Origin: Sorangium cellulosum | GTDB taxonomy: Bacteria; Myxococcota_A; Polyangia; Polyangiales; Polyangiaceae | DNA length: 64,000 bases | NCBI RefSeq assembly: GCF_004135735.1 | Contig: NZ_CP012670.1 | Span: 1 to 64,000 of the forward strand | Reading direction: 5' to 3' | In this document: positions 37,223 through 49,132 of the stretch, in pieces | Position numbering within the stretch: the stretch's first letter is position 1 | Layout: the number at the start of each line of letters is the position of its first letter | Program-made: the position numbers and the translations under genes | Notes under the pieces: generated by a model | The model's database searches: none | What the model was told of the DNA's origin: nothing | The model's input: the letters and a program-made list of their open reading frames with translations, nothing else

Positions 37223-38995
37223 GTGGACCAGGCCTCGACCATGCGCGCGCTCCGCAGCGGCACCCCGCTGCTCCTCTCCGTCCTCGGCGGCGCGACGTTC
37301 GCCCTCACGGCCCCGCCCACCGATCTCTATCCCGCCGCCATCGCTGGCCTCGCCCTGCTGGCGGCCGCGGTCCACGACGCCCCGACCGTCGCGCGGGCCT
37401 TCGGGCGCGGTGCCGCCTGGGGAACGGCGGCGGGCATCGTGGGCCTGCGCTTCGTTCCGGAGGTCATCCAGCGCTTCACGTCGCTCGGCTCGGCGGCCTC
37501 GTACCTGGCGCTGGTGCTGCTCGCGGCCGCCCAGTCGCTGGTCTGGGCCGCCTGCGGCGCCATCACGAGCGCGCTCTTCCGGCGCGCGCGCGCCCCGCTC
37601 GAGCTCGCCTTCGGGGCCGGCGTGCTCGTCGCCGTGGCGATCCCGACCGTCTTCGCCTGGACGCCGGCCGGGCTCCTCAGCCCCTGGCCAGCGCTCGTCC
37701 AGCTCGGTGACCTCATCGGCGAGCGGGGCGTCTCCGTGCTGTTCGCCGTGGGCGCGGCCCTGCTCGCCCGCGCGGGGCTCGCGGCCTCCGGCAAGCAGCC
37801 CGGCGGGCGCCCGCTCTTGCGCGCGTCCGCGCAGATCGTGCGCTCGGCGCGCCCGCGCCTGACCCGCGTGGTCGTCGCTCCGGCGCTCGCGGGGGTGGCG
37901 CTGTTCGGGTTGCTCGCGGCGCACGGCGCGCTGCGGATGGCCGCCGTGGAGCGCGCCAGCGCGGGCCTGCCGACGGCGCGCGTCGCGCTCGTCAACCAGG
38001 CCGTCGGGCCGCACGAGCGCTGGCGGGCGAAGAATCACCCGCGGATCCTGCGGACCCTGCACGAGCTCACCCGGGAGGCCGAGGCCGGCGGCGCCGAGCT
38101 CACCCTCTGGCCGGAGGCGGCGTATCCGTACCCGCTCTCGCACGACGCCCGGCGGGCGCCGCGCGGCCGTCGGGCCGTCCTCGGGCCCGGCATCCGCGGG
38201 CCGATCCTCCTCGGGCTGATCACGCAGGCATCGCCCGTGCGGGCCGCTGACGGCGTGGAGGAGCGGAACAGCTACAACTCCGCGACCCTCGTGCTCCCCG
38301 ACGGGAGCATGCAGCCGACGCAGGACAAGCTGCAGCTGCTCTGGTTCGGCGAGACGGTCCCGGGCGGGGCCTACCTGCCCTGGCTGCGGCGCATCTTCCA
38401 GAAGAGCGGTGGCCTCATCCCGGGCGCGGAGCCCCGCGCCCTCACGCTCCCCCGGGAGCACGGACCAGCGCTCCGGATCGGCGTGCTCAACTGCTACGAG
38501 GACACGCTCACCGGGGTGGGGCGGCGGATCACCGGGGCGCTCGCCCCGAACCTGCTCGTCAACATCACGAACGACGCCTGGTTCACCGGCAGCGCCGAGC
38601 CCGAGCTGCATGCGCGGCTCGCGGCCATGCGGGCCATCGAGCTGCGCCGCGATCTGGTGCGCGCCGTGAACCTGGGCGTCACGTCGTGGATCGACGCGCG
38701 CGGCGTCGTGCGCGTTCGCGCCGAGGGCGCGGCGCCGGAGGTGGCCTTCGCGAGCCCGGCGGTCAGGGATACGCCCCTGACGCTCTACACCCGGCTGGGC
38801 GATGTCCCGATGGCGTCGCTGCTACTCCTGGCGATCGCCGCGTGTGCGATCCGGGCGCGACGCTCCTCGGGGAAGGCCTCGCCGGATGCACACGTCAGCG
38901 AGGAGGCTCGCTCGCTCACCACGGGGCCGGAGGCGGCGCCGCCGGGTGCGGCCACGCGCGCTCCGGCCGGCGACCCGCCGCTCAGCCGTCCTTGA
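37223..38995 (+). CDS. lnt: Apolipoprotein N-acyltransferase
   Basis: Lnt adds the third acyl chain to lipoproteins in the inner membrane, needed for Lol sorting. The 590-residue protein has six or more N-terminal membrane helices, a periplasmic nitrilase domain, and a C-terminal anchor helix (SLLLLAIAACAIRA). The catalytic triad is visible as Glu in LTLWPEAAYPYP, Lys in QPTQDKLQLLWFGETVP and Cys in GVLNCYEDT. The GTG at 37223 and the ATG at 37241 are both possible starts. The 3' end overlaps the convergent HU-like gene by 14 bp. Confidence 0.92.
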   Translation: MDQASTMRALRSGTPLLLSVLGGATFALTAPPTDLYPAAIAGLALLAAAVHDAPTVARAFGRGAAWGTAAGIVGLRFVPEVIQRFTSLGSAASYLALVLLAAAQSLVWAACGAITSALFRRARAPLELAFGAGVLVAVAIPTVFAWTPAGLLSPWPALVQLGDLIGERGVSVLFAVGAALLARAGLAASGKQPGGRPLLRASAQIVRSARPRLTRVVVAPALAGVALFGLLAAHGALRMAAVERASAGLPTARVALVNQAVGPHERWRAKNHPRILRTLHELTREAEAGGAELTLWPEAAYPYPLSHDARRAPRGRRAVLGPGIRGPILLGLITQASPVRAADGVEERNSYNSATLVLPDGSMQPTQDKLQLLWFGETVPGGAYLPWLRRIFQKSGGLIPGAEPRALTLPREHGPALRIGVLNCYEDTLTGVGRRITGALAPNLLVNITNDAWFTGSAEPELHARLAAMRAIELRRDLVRAVNLGVTSWIDARGVVRVRAEGAAPEVAFASPAVRDTPLTLYTRLGDVPMASLLLLAIAACAIRARRSSGKASPDAHVSEEARSLTTGPEAAPPGAATRAPAGDPPLSRP

Positions 38996-39290
38996 GCGCC
39001 TTGACGGGCGCAGCGCGGAGCTTGCGGCTCGCCGGCTTGCCCTTGATGGTCATCGGCTGCTTCGTGAACGGATTGATGCCCTCCCGGTCCTGCGTGGCCG
39101 GGATCTCCTTCGCCTTGATCTTCACGAGGCCCGGAACCGTGACCTCGCCCGGTCCATCCGGACCGAGCTCTTTCTTTACCAGCTCGCTGAGCGCATCGAG
39201 CACGCTGGCCACGGACTTCTTGTCGAGGTTGGTGGCCTCGGCAAGACCGACGATCATCTGCGCCTTGGTCAGCTTGTTCGAACCGGGCAT
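38982..39290 (-). CDS. HU/IHF-family nucleoid protein
   Basis: The 102-residue protein matches the HU fold: KAQMIVGLAEATNLDKKSV (helices 1-2), a beta saddle with VTVPGLVKIKAKEIPA, and the DNA-contacting arm GINPFTKQPMTIKGKPASRKLRAAPVKALKD. The insertion KKELGPDGPGEV makes the turn longer than in typical HU. A strong GGAGG lies 4 nt before the ATG at 39290. It is downstream of ybeY on the same strand but separated by a hairpin, so it may have its own transcript. Confidence 0.9.
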   Translation of the reverse strand: MPGSNKLTKAQMIVGLAEATNLDKKSVASVLDALSELVKKELGPDGPGEVTVPGLVKIKAKEIPATQDREGINPFTKQPMTIKGKPASRKLRAAPVKALKDG

Positions 39291-39327
39291 GTTTCCTCCA
39301 AGTCGAAAGGGGGCGTCCGTTTAACAA

Positions 39328-39344
39328 GCGAGGTTTCGCCTCGC
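39328..39344 (-). terminator. Possible intrinsic terminator between ybeY and the HU-like gene
   Basis: On the minus strand, GCGAGG/CCTCGC forms a 6-bp stem with loop CGAAA, followed by TTGTTAA. The U-tract is short and interrupted, so it could also be a stable leader hairpin of the HU-like gene. Confidence 0.4.
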
Positions 39345-39354
39345 AAGCGATAAG

Positions 39355-39963
39355 TCATGGCGCCCTCGTCTTCTTCGGTCTCGCGTCGCCGCGCCGCGAC
39401 CCAATTCCAGTAGGGCTGCTGCCCCGTGATGCGGCGGCGACCTCGAGCTCCCGGGTCAAGGCCGTCATCTCCCGCTCTTCCGCGTCGGTCTTGTGGTCGT
39501 AGCCGAGGAGGTGGAGCAAGCCGTGCCCGAGCAGCATCGTGATCTCGTCGAGCAACGGACGGTCACGCTCGGCGGCCTGCCGCGCGGCCGTGTCGATCGA
39601 CACGATCACGTCGCCGAGCAGGCCGTGCCACGCCGATGGATCGACAGGACCTCGCCGGCCGCGCTTGCGCGGGCCGGCTCCGTTCTGGTCGCTCATCGGA
39701 AAGGCGAGCACGTCGGTCGGCTTGTCCTTGCGCCGGTAGGTGCGGTTCAGCTCATGGATGGCGGGATCGTTCACCAGGGCCACGGAGAGCTCCACGCCCT
39801 CCAGCGCGAGGTGGGCGAGCATCTTGCCTGCGCGGCGGCGCACGGCCGCCGCGGACACTCCCCGGAACGGCCCACCTTGTGTGGTGATCGAGACGACCGC
39901 GGGGGCCGCCGGGCGGCTCCCGCGGCGCGTCATCCCAGAGCTGTCCTTGCGCTTACCGGTCAC
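39355..39963 (-). CDS. ybeY: Endoribonuclease YbeY (rRNA maturation)
   Basis: YbeY is a zinc endoribonuclease for 16S rRNA 3' maturation and ribosome quality control. The 202-residue protein contains the zinc motif LGHGLLHLLGYDH (H-x3-H-x5-H) and the upstream LNRTYRRKDKPTDVLAFPMS. Typical YbeY has 150-170 residues. The extra length is a basic N-terminus and an Arg/Lys-rich tail, plus an insertion RKRGRRGPVDPSAW before the GDVIVS strand. It starts 7 bp after the transaldolase stop, suggesting one transcript. Confidence 0.93.
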   Translation of the reverse strand: MTGKRKDSSGMTRRGSRPAAPAVVSITTQGGPFRGVSAAAVRRRAGKMLAHLALEGVELSVALVNDPAIHELNRTYRRKDKPTDVLAFPMSDQNGAGPRKRGRRGPVDPSAWHGLLGDVIVSIDTAARQAAERDRPLLDEITMLLGHGLLHLLGYDHKTDAEEREMTALTRELEVAAASRGSSPTGIGSRRGDARPKKTRAP

Positions 39964-39970
39964 GTGTCTG

Positions 39971-40621
39971 CTAGGCCTGCTGGGGAATTTTCTTGGCGTC
40001 GGCCAGGAACTGCGCGAGCCCGGTGTCGGTCAGCGGGTGCCTGGTCAGCTGCTTGATGACCTTGAGCGGCAGCGTCGCCGCGTGCGAGCCGAGCATGGCG
40101 GCCTGCACGAAGTGGACGGGGTGCCGCACGCTCGCGGTGAGCACCTGCGTGGGGAAGCCGTAGTTCCGGTAGATGGTCACGACCTGCAGGACGAGATCCA
40201 TCCCGTCCCCCGCCGCGTCATCGACCCGCCCGACGAACGGCGAGATGTACGTGGCCCCGGCCTTGGCCGCGAGGAGCGCCTGGGCCGCCGAGAAGCAGAG
40301 GGTCACGTTCGTCTTGATGCCCTCGGCGGCGAAGACCCGGACCGCCTTGAGCCCCTCGTCGATGAGCGGGACCTTGACCACCACGTTCGGGTGGATCCTC
40401 GCGAGCTCGCGCCCCTCGCGCAGGATCGCGTCCTTCTCGACCGCCACCACCTCGGCCGAGACGGGGCCATCGACCAGCTCGCAGATCTCCGCGATGACCT
40501 GCCGCGTCGGCTTGCCGCCCCTGGCGAGGAGCGACGGGTTCGTGGTCACGCCGTCGATGACCCCCATCGACTGCGCTTCCCTGATTTCCGCGATGTCCCC
40601 CGAGTCGATGAAGATCTTCAT
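39971..40621 (-). CDS. tal: Transaldolase, TalC/FSA subfamily
   Basis: The 216-residue protein belongs to the small decameric transaldolase group of the pentose phosphate pathway. The Schiff-base lysine is K83 in [12 protein letters not shown]-terminal [11 protein letters not shown] and [20 protein letters not shown] are conserved. The position that is Tyr in fructose-6-phosphate aldolase appears to be Phe (F129 in SPFVGRVDD), which favours true transaldolase activity over aldolase. It is followed immediately by ybeY. The gap of 135 bp to secA holds no recognisable gene. Confidence 0.92.
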   Translation of the reverse strand: MKIFIDSGDIAEIREAQSMGVIDGVTTNPSLLARGGKPTRQVIAEICELVDGPVSAEVVAVEKDAILREGRELARIHPNVVVKVPLIDEGLKAVRVFAAEGIKTNVTLCFSAAQALLAAKAGATYISPFVGRVDDAAGDGMDLVLQVVTIYRNYGFPTQVLTASVRHPVHFVQAAMLGSHAATLPLKVIKQLTRHPLTDTGLAQFLADAKKIPQQA

Positions 40622-40756
40622 GGTGCTGCCCTCCCGCGCCGGTGATCCGGCCCTCCGAGGGTGTTCATGCTGGGGTCAGGCGCAGGAGCAAGGGCCTCGC
40701 GAGGTCTCGGAGGGAGCGTCGTCGCCCGCCGGGCGAGCGGGTGGGGGGGCGCAGGC

Positions 40757-43798
<3,042 letters not shown>

Positions 43799-44081
43799 CT
43801 TTACGTGCCTTGGCTCCGCGGCGGTCAGGGAAGAGGACAGGGTCCGGTCGAGGAACGCGAACGTAGTCGCGCCGCGGGCGCCGCGCAATTACCGGACCGC
43901 GACCGGACCACGCGCCGTCGACGGCGGCCGCCCCTCGGGCGAGAGGCGAGCCGCTCGAAGCCCCGCAGGCCGGACGCCGGCGCGCGCGCCCACGCTGCCA
44001 CGGCCCCGCGCGCCCCGCGACCAGGGTGAGCTGCCCGAGCGAGGGGAGCGGCGGCGCGAGTCCTCCAGAGGATTCAAGCCG

Positions 44082-44166
44082 TGGTGCACGAGGGGGGACT
44101 CGAACCCCCAAGCCTCACGGCGCCGGAACCTAAAACCGGTGCGTATACCAATTCCGCCACTCGTGC
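44082..44166 (-). tRNA. tRNA-Leu (anticodon TAG)
   Basis: Read on the minus strand, the sequence folds as a class II tRNA. The acceptor stem is GCACGAG/CTCGTGC and the 3' CCA is encoded. A leucine-type D arm (GGCGGAATTGGTATACGC), an anticodon loop TTTAGGT in which TAG is the anticodon, a variable arm, and GTTCGAG in the T loop are present. It reads CUA/CUN codons. The anticodon stem CCGGT/TCCGG has a T-T mismatch at the base of the loop, compared with A-T in E. coli. It lies 283 bp upstream of secA on the same strand, in a gap with no other gene. Confidence 0.93.
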
Positions 44167-44290
44167 GCGCGGACGCTTGTGGCACCCCACGCCAGCCTCA
44201 TCAAGCTGGAAAATGACTCCGACGCGATGCGTCTAGCGCGTCACGGCGGCATTCCTCGAGCGGCCCGGACGTGGGGCCGGGGGCCGGGGG

Positions 44291-44418
44291 CGGGTGGTGG
44301 TCGCGTGTGGGTCGCGTCGGGGTGCTCACCGGAGGGGCTGGAGTGCAGGGGGGCCACAAAAGAGGCCCGCCGGAACGCAAGCCCCGGAGGTGAGCGCCCC
44401 AGACGCGGCCACCACCCG
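44291..44418 (+). repeat. Dispersed palindromic repeat, copy B (core 44320-44399)
   Basis: The core aligns over 80 bp with copies A and C. Its inner stem has GGGCC/GGCCC where copy C has GAGCC/GGCTC, a compensatory change, plus one G-G mismatch. Outer arms run CGGGTGGTGG to CCACCACCCG with an internal asymmetric loop. It lies in the 674-bp gap between tRNA-Leu and the receiver-domain gene. The rest of the gap (44419-44840) is GC-rich with no gene or RNA that I can support. Confidence 0.85.
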
Positions 44419-44840
44419 GGGCGAGCCTGGAACCGTCGGCGCATCGGTGGATGCCGCCGCCCTGGCGGTGCGGCAAACCTGGGCTGGTCCGTGCGCACGA
44501 ACCGCGCACCGGCGGTCGGCGGCGCGGTGGGCGAGCCGACAGCTCGGGGGCTTCGTCGTCGTCGGGGCGGAGAGACCCGCGGAAGGAGCGCGAAATGGGC
44601 ACAGCGCGGGGTCGAGGGCTCCGTGGGTGGCGGCGCGGCGGCGCCGCTCGAAAGGGCGGCGTTGGGCCGGAAACCCGCGGCCTGCGCGCGTCGGGCGCCG
44701 GGGGGCCGCGCCGTCGGCACGTGCGTTGCGAAGGGGGCACCGTCCGCGGACGCGGATGCTGCCGCTGAACGACGGGGCGCGCGCCCGTGGCCGTCCTCGT
44801 CGATGCGGCGCTCCTCGACTGCAAGCCGCAGGGAACCCCG

Positions 44841-45494
44841 ATGACATACCAACCGAACGTTCTCCTCCTCGATCAGGACCATGTCCTCCGGAGGGCCACG
44901 GCGCTCCTCCTCTGCAACCGCGGCGCGATCGTCAGCTCGGCCGCGACGCTGGAGGAAGCGATTTCTCTCTCTCTTCAGCGCGTCTACGACGTCGCGCTCA
45001 TCGATCTCGGCCCCGGGACCGAGGGCGCCCGGGAGGTCCTGGGCCGGCTGCGGCGCGAGGGCACCATGCCCCGGCGGATCGTCCTCTGCGCCGACGAGCC
45101 GATCTCGTCGAGCGGCGCCGACGAGGTGAGCGAGGTCCTGCTGAAGCCGTACGCCTTCGGTCGGCTGCTCAGCACGATCTTCGCCGAGCAAAGCCCCCGG
45201 CCGTCCACGCGGTCCGGGATCTTTCCCCGGCTGCGGCTGGTCCGGAGTGATCTCGAGCCCATGGAGCGCGACGGGGCGGTGGAGCGGAGCGCGCACGTCG
45301 CCGGCGGGACCGCGCTCGAGGCGGTGCTCCTTCCGGGCGAGGCGCGCGGCGGCCCCGGCGTCGATGTGCGCGGCGCCGCGGTCGGTCCACGCGGCACCGT
45401 CGTCCGGTTCCAGCACAGGGGGCGGAGCGGCCCCTCCGGGCGGACGCTCAGGTCGCCGCGGCGCGTCCCGCGAGGTGCTCGCCATCCCGGATGA
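44841..45494 (+). CDS. Receiver-domain protein with unknown C-terminal extension
   Basis: The 217-residue protein has a CheY-like receiver (1-115): LLLDQDHVLRRATALLL contributes the acidic pair, VALIDLGPG the phosphoacceptor Asp, and LLKPY the conserved Lys. The usual Thr/Ser after beta-4 is Cys (IVLCADEP), so the switch may be altered. The C-terminal 100 residues are Arg/Gly-rich and unfamiliar. They overlap the convergent Crp/Fnr gene by 47 bp, so the exact functional end is uncertain. The ATG at 44841 is chosen because MTYQPNVLLLD begins the domain. Confidence 0.75.
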   Translation: MTYQPNVLLLDQDHVLRRATALLLCNRGAIVSSAATLEEAISLSLQRVYDVALIDLGPGTEGAREVLGRLRREGTMPRRIVLCADEPISSSGADEVSEVLLKPYAFGRLLSTIFAEQSPRPSTRSGIFPRLRLVRSDLEPMERDGAVERSAHVAGGTALEAVLLPGEARGGPGVDVRGAAVGPRGTVVRFQHRGRSGPSGRTLRSPRRVPRGARHPG

Positions 45495-46197
45495 CGATCC
45501 GCCGCCGCTCGAACGCGATCACCCCGGAGCGCTTCAACTTGCCGAGCAGCAGGGTGACCGTCTCGCGGGTCGAGCCAATCAGCTCGGCGATGTCGGCGTG
45601 AGTGAAGGGGGCCATCACGAGCTGGCCCGCGGCGTGCGGCTGCCCCCACCGCCGGGCGGCGGCCCGGAGGAAGTCCACGAGGCGCGCCTCGACGGTGCGC
45701 AGGAGCAACGAGCCGAGGCGCGCCTCCGTCTCGAGCTTGCGCGCCACGAGCGCGGCCGCGAGCGCGGCGCGGACCGCTGCGTCCCCGGCGAGGAGCCGCC
45801 CGAGGCCCGCGAGCGGCACGAGCAGCGCGTCCCCCTCGTCGAGCACGGTCGCGCTCTCGGACGCGACCGGCTCGCCCGCGAGGGCGGTCTCGCCCACGAG
45901 GTCACCGGGCCCGCGGTGCCCGAGCGGGATGACCCGACCGTCCGCCGCCCGCTCGACCTTGACCCGGCCCGCCCCGACGAGGACCAGGTGCCTCGGCGGC
46001 GCGCCCTGCTGGACGAGGCGCTGCCTCCGCGCGAGCCGCTCGAAGCTGCCGAGATCGAGCAGCGCGCGCCGGCTGGGCCCCGCCAGCTGGGCCAGGGGTG
46101 AGCAGGACAGGATCCGCTCCTTCGCCGCGTCCAGCGAGGGACCGCCGCGCCCCTCCTCGATCCCAAGCGTAGGTCCGCGCACTTTCGGCCGATCCAT
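45448..46197 (-). CDS. Crp/Fnr-family transcription regulator
   Basis: The 249-residue protein has a cyclic-nucleotide-binding-type beta roll (about 35-145: GAPPRHLVLVGAGRVKVERAADGR, PGDLVGETALAGEP) and a dimerisation helix. A winged helix-turn-helix carries HADIAELIGSTRETVTLLLGKLKRSGVI. The phosphate-binding cassette differs from CAP, and no FNR cysteine cluster is seen. Ligand unknown. It is divergent from rpoN, 348 bp away; co-regulation is possible but not demonstrated. Confidence 0.9.
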   Translation of the reverse strand: MDRPKVRGPTLGIEEGRGGPSLDAAKERILSCSPLAQLAGPSRRALLDLGSFERLARRQRLVQQGAPPRHLVLVGAGRVKVERAADGRVIPLGHRGPGDLVGETALAGEPVASESATVLDEGDALLVPLAGLGRLLAGDAAVRAALAAALVARKLETEARLGSLLLRTVEARLVDFLRAAARRWGQPHAAGQLVMAPFTHADIAELIGSTRETVTLLLGKLKRSGVIAFERRRIVIRDGEHLAGRAAAT

Positions 46198-46355
46198 CGC
46201 CCCTTCGCCCAGCCTTTCGGGATTTCAAGCCTCCCGATCGGCCGTCGATAGTGCAACGATCCACCGGCGGGGGCCAATCCAAACGGTTGCGGGCGGCGCT
46301 CCCCAGGAAAACGAAAAAATCCAGCGGTGGTTCAGGATCTGGTTGTGCGTTCAGC

Positions 46356-46387
46356 GGTCCGGGTTGCAGACCCCGGGCCATTTTTTT
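46356..46387 (+). terminator. Terminator-like hairpin in the rpoN upstream region
   Basis: GGTCCGGG/CCCGGGCC (one G-T pair) followed by A and TTTTTTT (46381-46387) has the form of an intrinsic terminator on the plus strand. No plus-strand gene ends just upstream, so it may be a leader attenuator or the end of a small RNA. A second palindrome, CCGGGCC/GGCCCGG, follows near 46411-46426. The rest of the 348-bp gap has no gene that I can support. Confidence 0.55.
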
Positions 46388-46545
46388 GGTAGAGACGTGA
46401 AAGCAAGACCCGGGCCGCGGCCCGGTTCGATGCTACGTTGGGGGTGAGGCCACCAATGAACCACTCGATGGCACGAACCTCGCGCAATGCCCTGGCCCCC
46501 CTTCGGCGGGTGGCGCAGGCGGCGAACTGAGAGAAGGAGCTCCTC

Positions 46546-48066
46546 ATGGGCATGGAGATGAAGCTCCAGTTCAAGCTGTCCCAGCAGCTTGTGATGACCC
46601 CGCAGCTGGTGCAGGCCATCCGGCTGCTGCAGCTCTCGCGGCTCGAGCTGGTCGACGAGATCAGGAAGGAGCTGGACGGCAACCCGGTCCTCGCGGACGA
46701 CATGACCGACCCGAAGTCGCGCGACGGGGACAAGACCGACCAGCGGGGGAGGAACGCCGACCTGCCGACCGAGCAGCGGCTAGAGAACGGCGAGCGGTTC
46801 GACCGCGACACCGACATCGCGGCGCGCGAGACGGAAAAGCGGGTCAAGGAGGTGGACTGGGAGCAATTTCTGGAGAATCGCCAGCTCCAGCAGGCAATGC
46901 CCGCGCACCGGGGCGGCTTCGAGGAGCTGCCGCCGATCGACCAGAACCTGACCAAGCCGTCCAACCTGCGCGATCACCTGCTCTGGCAGCTTCAGATGAG
47001 CGATTTCGTCGAGAACGAGCGGCAGTTCGCGCTGCTCGTCATCGGCAACCTCGACGAGAAGGGGTACCTCGACCTCAAGGGCGGGGAGCGTCCCGACGGG
47101 ACGAGGAACCCCGACCTCAGCATCGCGGACCTGGCGCGGGAGGCGGAGCTGCACCCCGAGGACGCCGAGGAGGTCCTGGCCATGATCCAGCGCTTCGACC
47201 CGGTCGGGGTCGCGGCGCGCGACCTGTCGGAGTGCCTGCGGGTGCAGGCGGAGGTGCTCGGCTTCGACGAGATCGAGATGACGATCATCAAGGAGCACCT
47301 CCACAACGTGGAGCGGCGGAACTTCGGCGCGATCGCGAAGGCGCTGAAGATCTCGCTGGAGGACGTCTACGACGCGGTCCAGGAGATCCAGAAGCTGGAG
47401 AGCGTCCCGGCGCGCAATTTCGCCGAGGTCGACGAGAAGACCATCGCGATCACCCCGGACGTCTACGTCATCAAGGACGGCAGCCAGTTCGTCGTCACCG
47501 ACAACGACAAGGGGCTGCAGCGGCTCTACATCAACGAGAACCTCGCCCAGCGGATGCTCAAGGATCCGAAGGCGAAGGAGTTCATCAGCGAGAAGCTCCG
47601 GAGCGCGCAGTGGCTGATCCGCGCGATCGAGCAGCGGCGGCGCACCATCATCAAGGTGACCGAGTGCATCGTCGAGAAGCAGCGCGAGTTCCTGGAGCGC
47701 GGCGTGGGCTACCTGAAGCCCATGATCCTCAGGGACGTGGCCGAGGCCGTCGGCATGCACGAGTCGACCATCTCCCGGGTGACGTCGAACAAGTACGTGC
47801 ATACGCCGCAGGGGCTCTTCGAGCTCAAGTACTTCTTCAACTCATCGATCCACAGGGTGGCTGACGAGGACATCGCCTCGGAGAGCGTCAAGCAGGCGAT
47901 CAAGAAGATCATCCTGGCCGAGGACAAGACGAACCCGTACAGCGACCAGGCGATCGTGAAGATCCTCGAGGAGACGGACGGCATCAAGATCGCCCGCCGC
48001 ACCGTGGCGAAGTACCGCGAGATGCTCGGCATCCTGAGCTCGTCGAAGCGCAAGAAGATGTTCTGA
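46546..48066 (+). CDS. rpoN: RNA polymerase sigma-54 factor RpoN
   Basis: Sigma-54 directs transcription from -24/-12 promoters with enhancer-binding activators, central to myxobacterial development. The 506-residue protein has region I (MKLQFKLSQQLVMTPQLVQAIRLLQ), a charged acidic region II, the core-binding domain, the HTH (RDVAEAVGMHESTISRVTSNKYV) and the RpoN box ARRTVAKYREMLGI near the C-terminus. AGAAGGAG precedes the ATG at 46546. It is followed by two unknown genes in the same direction, rather than the usual hpf/ptsN genes. Confidence 0.97.
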   Translation: MGMEMKLQFKLSQQLVMTPQLVQAIRLLQLSRLELVDEIRKELDGNPVLADDMTDPKSRDGDKTDQRGRNADLPTEQRLENGERFDRDTDIAARETEKRVKEVDWEQFLENRQLQQAMPAHRGGFEELPPIDQNLTKPSNLRDHLLWQLQMSDFVENERQFALLVIGNLDEKGYLDLKGGERPDGTRNPDLSIADLAREAELHPEDAEEVLAMIQRFDPVGVAARDLSECLRVQAEVLGFDEIEMTIIKEHLHNVERRNFGAIAKALKISLEDVYDAVQEIQKLESVPARNFAEVDEKTIAITPDVYVIKDGSQFVVTDNDKGLQRLYINENLAQRMLKDPKAKEFISEKLRSAQWLIRAIEQRRRTIIKVTECIVEKQREFLERGVGYLKPMILRDVAEAVGMHESTISRVTSNKYVHTPQGLFELKYFFNSSIHRVADEDIASESVKQAIKKIILAEDKTNPYSDQAIVKILEETDGIKIARRTVAKYREMLGILSSSKRKKMF

Positions 48067-48092
48067 ACCGCGCCGGGCGCGGGTGCTCTGCC

Positions 48093-49067
48093 ATGACCGC
48101 CGAACCGCTCACGGCCGCGAAGCTCTTCGAGCGCTTCTTCGCGCCGCACTACCCCCCCGACGCGCTCGCCGACCTCGCGGCCGCGCGCGCCACGGACGCG
48201 AACCCCGCCGGAAACCCGTCGATCCTCGCCCAGATCGAGGACGCGGCGGCGGTGTTCGCCCGGCTCGCGCCGGGGGCGCTCGGCCTGCCCGACCTCGACC
48301 TCGACCGCTCCGACGCCTCGGTCCACCGGCTGGGGGCGGCGCTGACGCGCGAGCGGCGCGACGCCTGGCTCTCGCCCGCAGGGGCCCCCCCCGGCGCGCC
48401 GCAGGCGGGGCGCGCGGGAGAGCCGCCCATGCTCGTCACGCTCGTGACGCACGGGGCGCTCTACGTCGGGTCGTGCGTGGTCAAGAACCACGGCGGGCGG
48501 TGGCAGGTCCGGAGCCCGCTCTGGGAGTCCCTGGTCCGGTTGCAGTCGAGGGCGGGGACGGGCGACCTCGCGATCTTCCAGTGGTGGCTCAAGGCGCTCA
48601 GCGACGAGGAGATCGGCCGGGGGAGGCTCGCGGACCGCTACCGCACCCACGTGGAGGTGCCGACGTTCGACGCGGAGCGCCTCCCGATCCTCGCCGCGGG
48701 CGACCGGAGGATCCCGAGGCTCGCCAAGGTGCGTTACGACACGCTCTACAAGCACCTCCGGGCGCACCTCCCGGAGCTCAGGAGCGTGGGCGAGGACTTC
48801 CCGTCGCCGGAGCGCTTCGAGGAGATGGGCTTCAAGAGCCTGGAGTTCGCGCTGCTCGGCGGCGGGCGGATGCTCCTCATGCACGGGGCGACCGCGGACG
48901 GGGTGCACCTGTTCTGGCTCGACGCGAGCGGCTTCGTGAAATCCGCGTACTACCCGGCCGACGGCTTCCCCGCCCACGTGGTCCAGGTCGAAGGCGAGAA
49001 GGTCCGGGTGATCGTGTCCGTCGGCGGCGAGGCGCAGGTGCACGAGATGCTCTGGTGGGGAGCCTAG
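48093..49067 (+). CDS. Hypothetical protein downstream of rpoN
   Basis: The 324-residue soluble protein is unfamiliar. It contains an N-terminal helical part (AAKLFERFFAPHYPPDALADLAAARATDAN). A central beta-rich part (MLVTLVTHGALYVGSCVVKNH) includes HGGRWQVRSPLWESLVRL. A C-terminal part (GVHLFWLDASGFVKSAYYPADGF) follows. No signal, membrane helix or P-loop is seen. It starts 27 bp after the rpoN stop, so it is probably co-transcribed with it. The coding character is consistent over the full length. Confidence 0.7.
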   Translation: MTAEPLTAAKLFERFFAPHYPPDALADLAAARATDANPAGNPSILAQIEDAAAVFARLAPGALGLPDLDLDRSDASVHRLGAALTRERRDAWLSPAGAPPGAPQAGRAGEPPMLVTLVTHGALYVGSCVVKNHGGRWQVRSPLWESLVRLQSRAGTGDLAIFQWWLKALSDEEIGRGRLADRYRTHVEVPTFDAERLPILAAGDRRIPRLAKVRYDTLYKHLRAHLPELRSVGEDFPSPERFEEMGFKSLEFALLGGGRMLLMHGATADGVHLFWLDASGFVKSAYYPADGFPAHVVQVEGEKVRVIVSVGGEAQVHEMLWWGA

Positions 49068-49132
49068 GCGGGGGCGGCCGCGCGCCGGGCTGGCGCTCGC
49101 GCGCGGCGCGCGCCGGGGGTAGGCTCGGCCCC

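Noticed and set aside
44241..45485. 414-codon minus-strand frame over repeat copy B and the receiver gene
   Set aside because: Its C-terminus is a translation of the dispersed repeat and the rest is antisense to a recognisable receiver domain.
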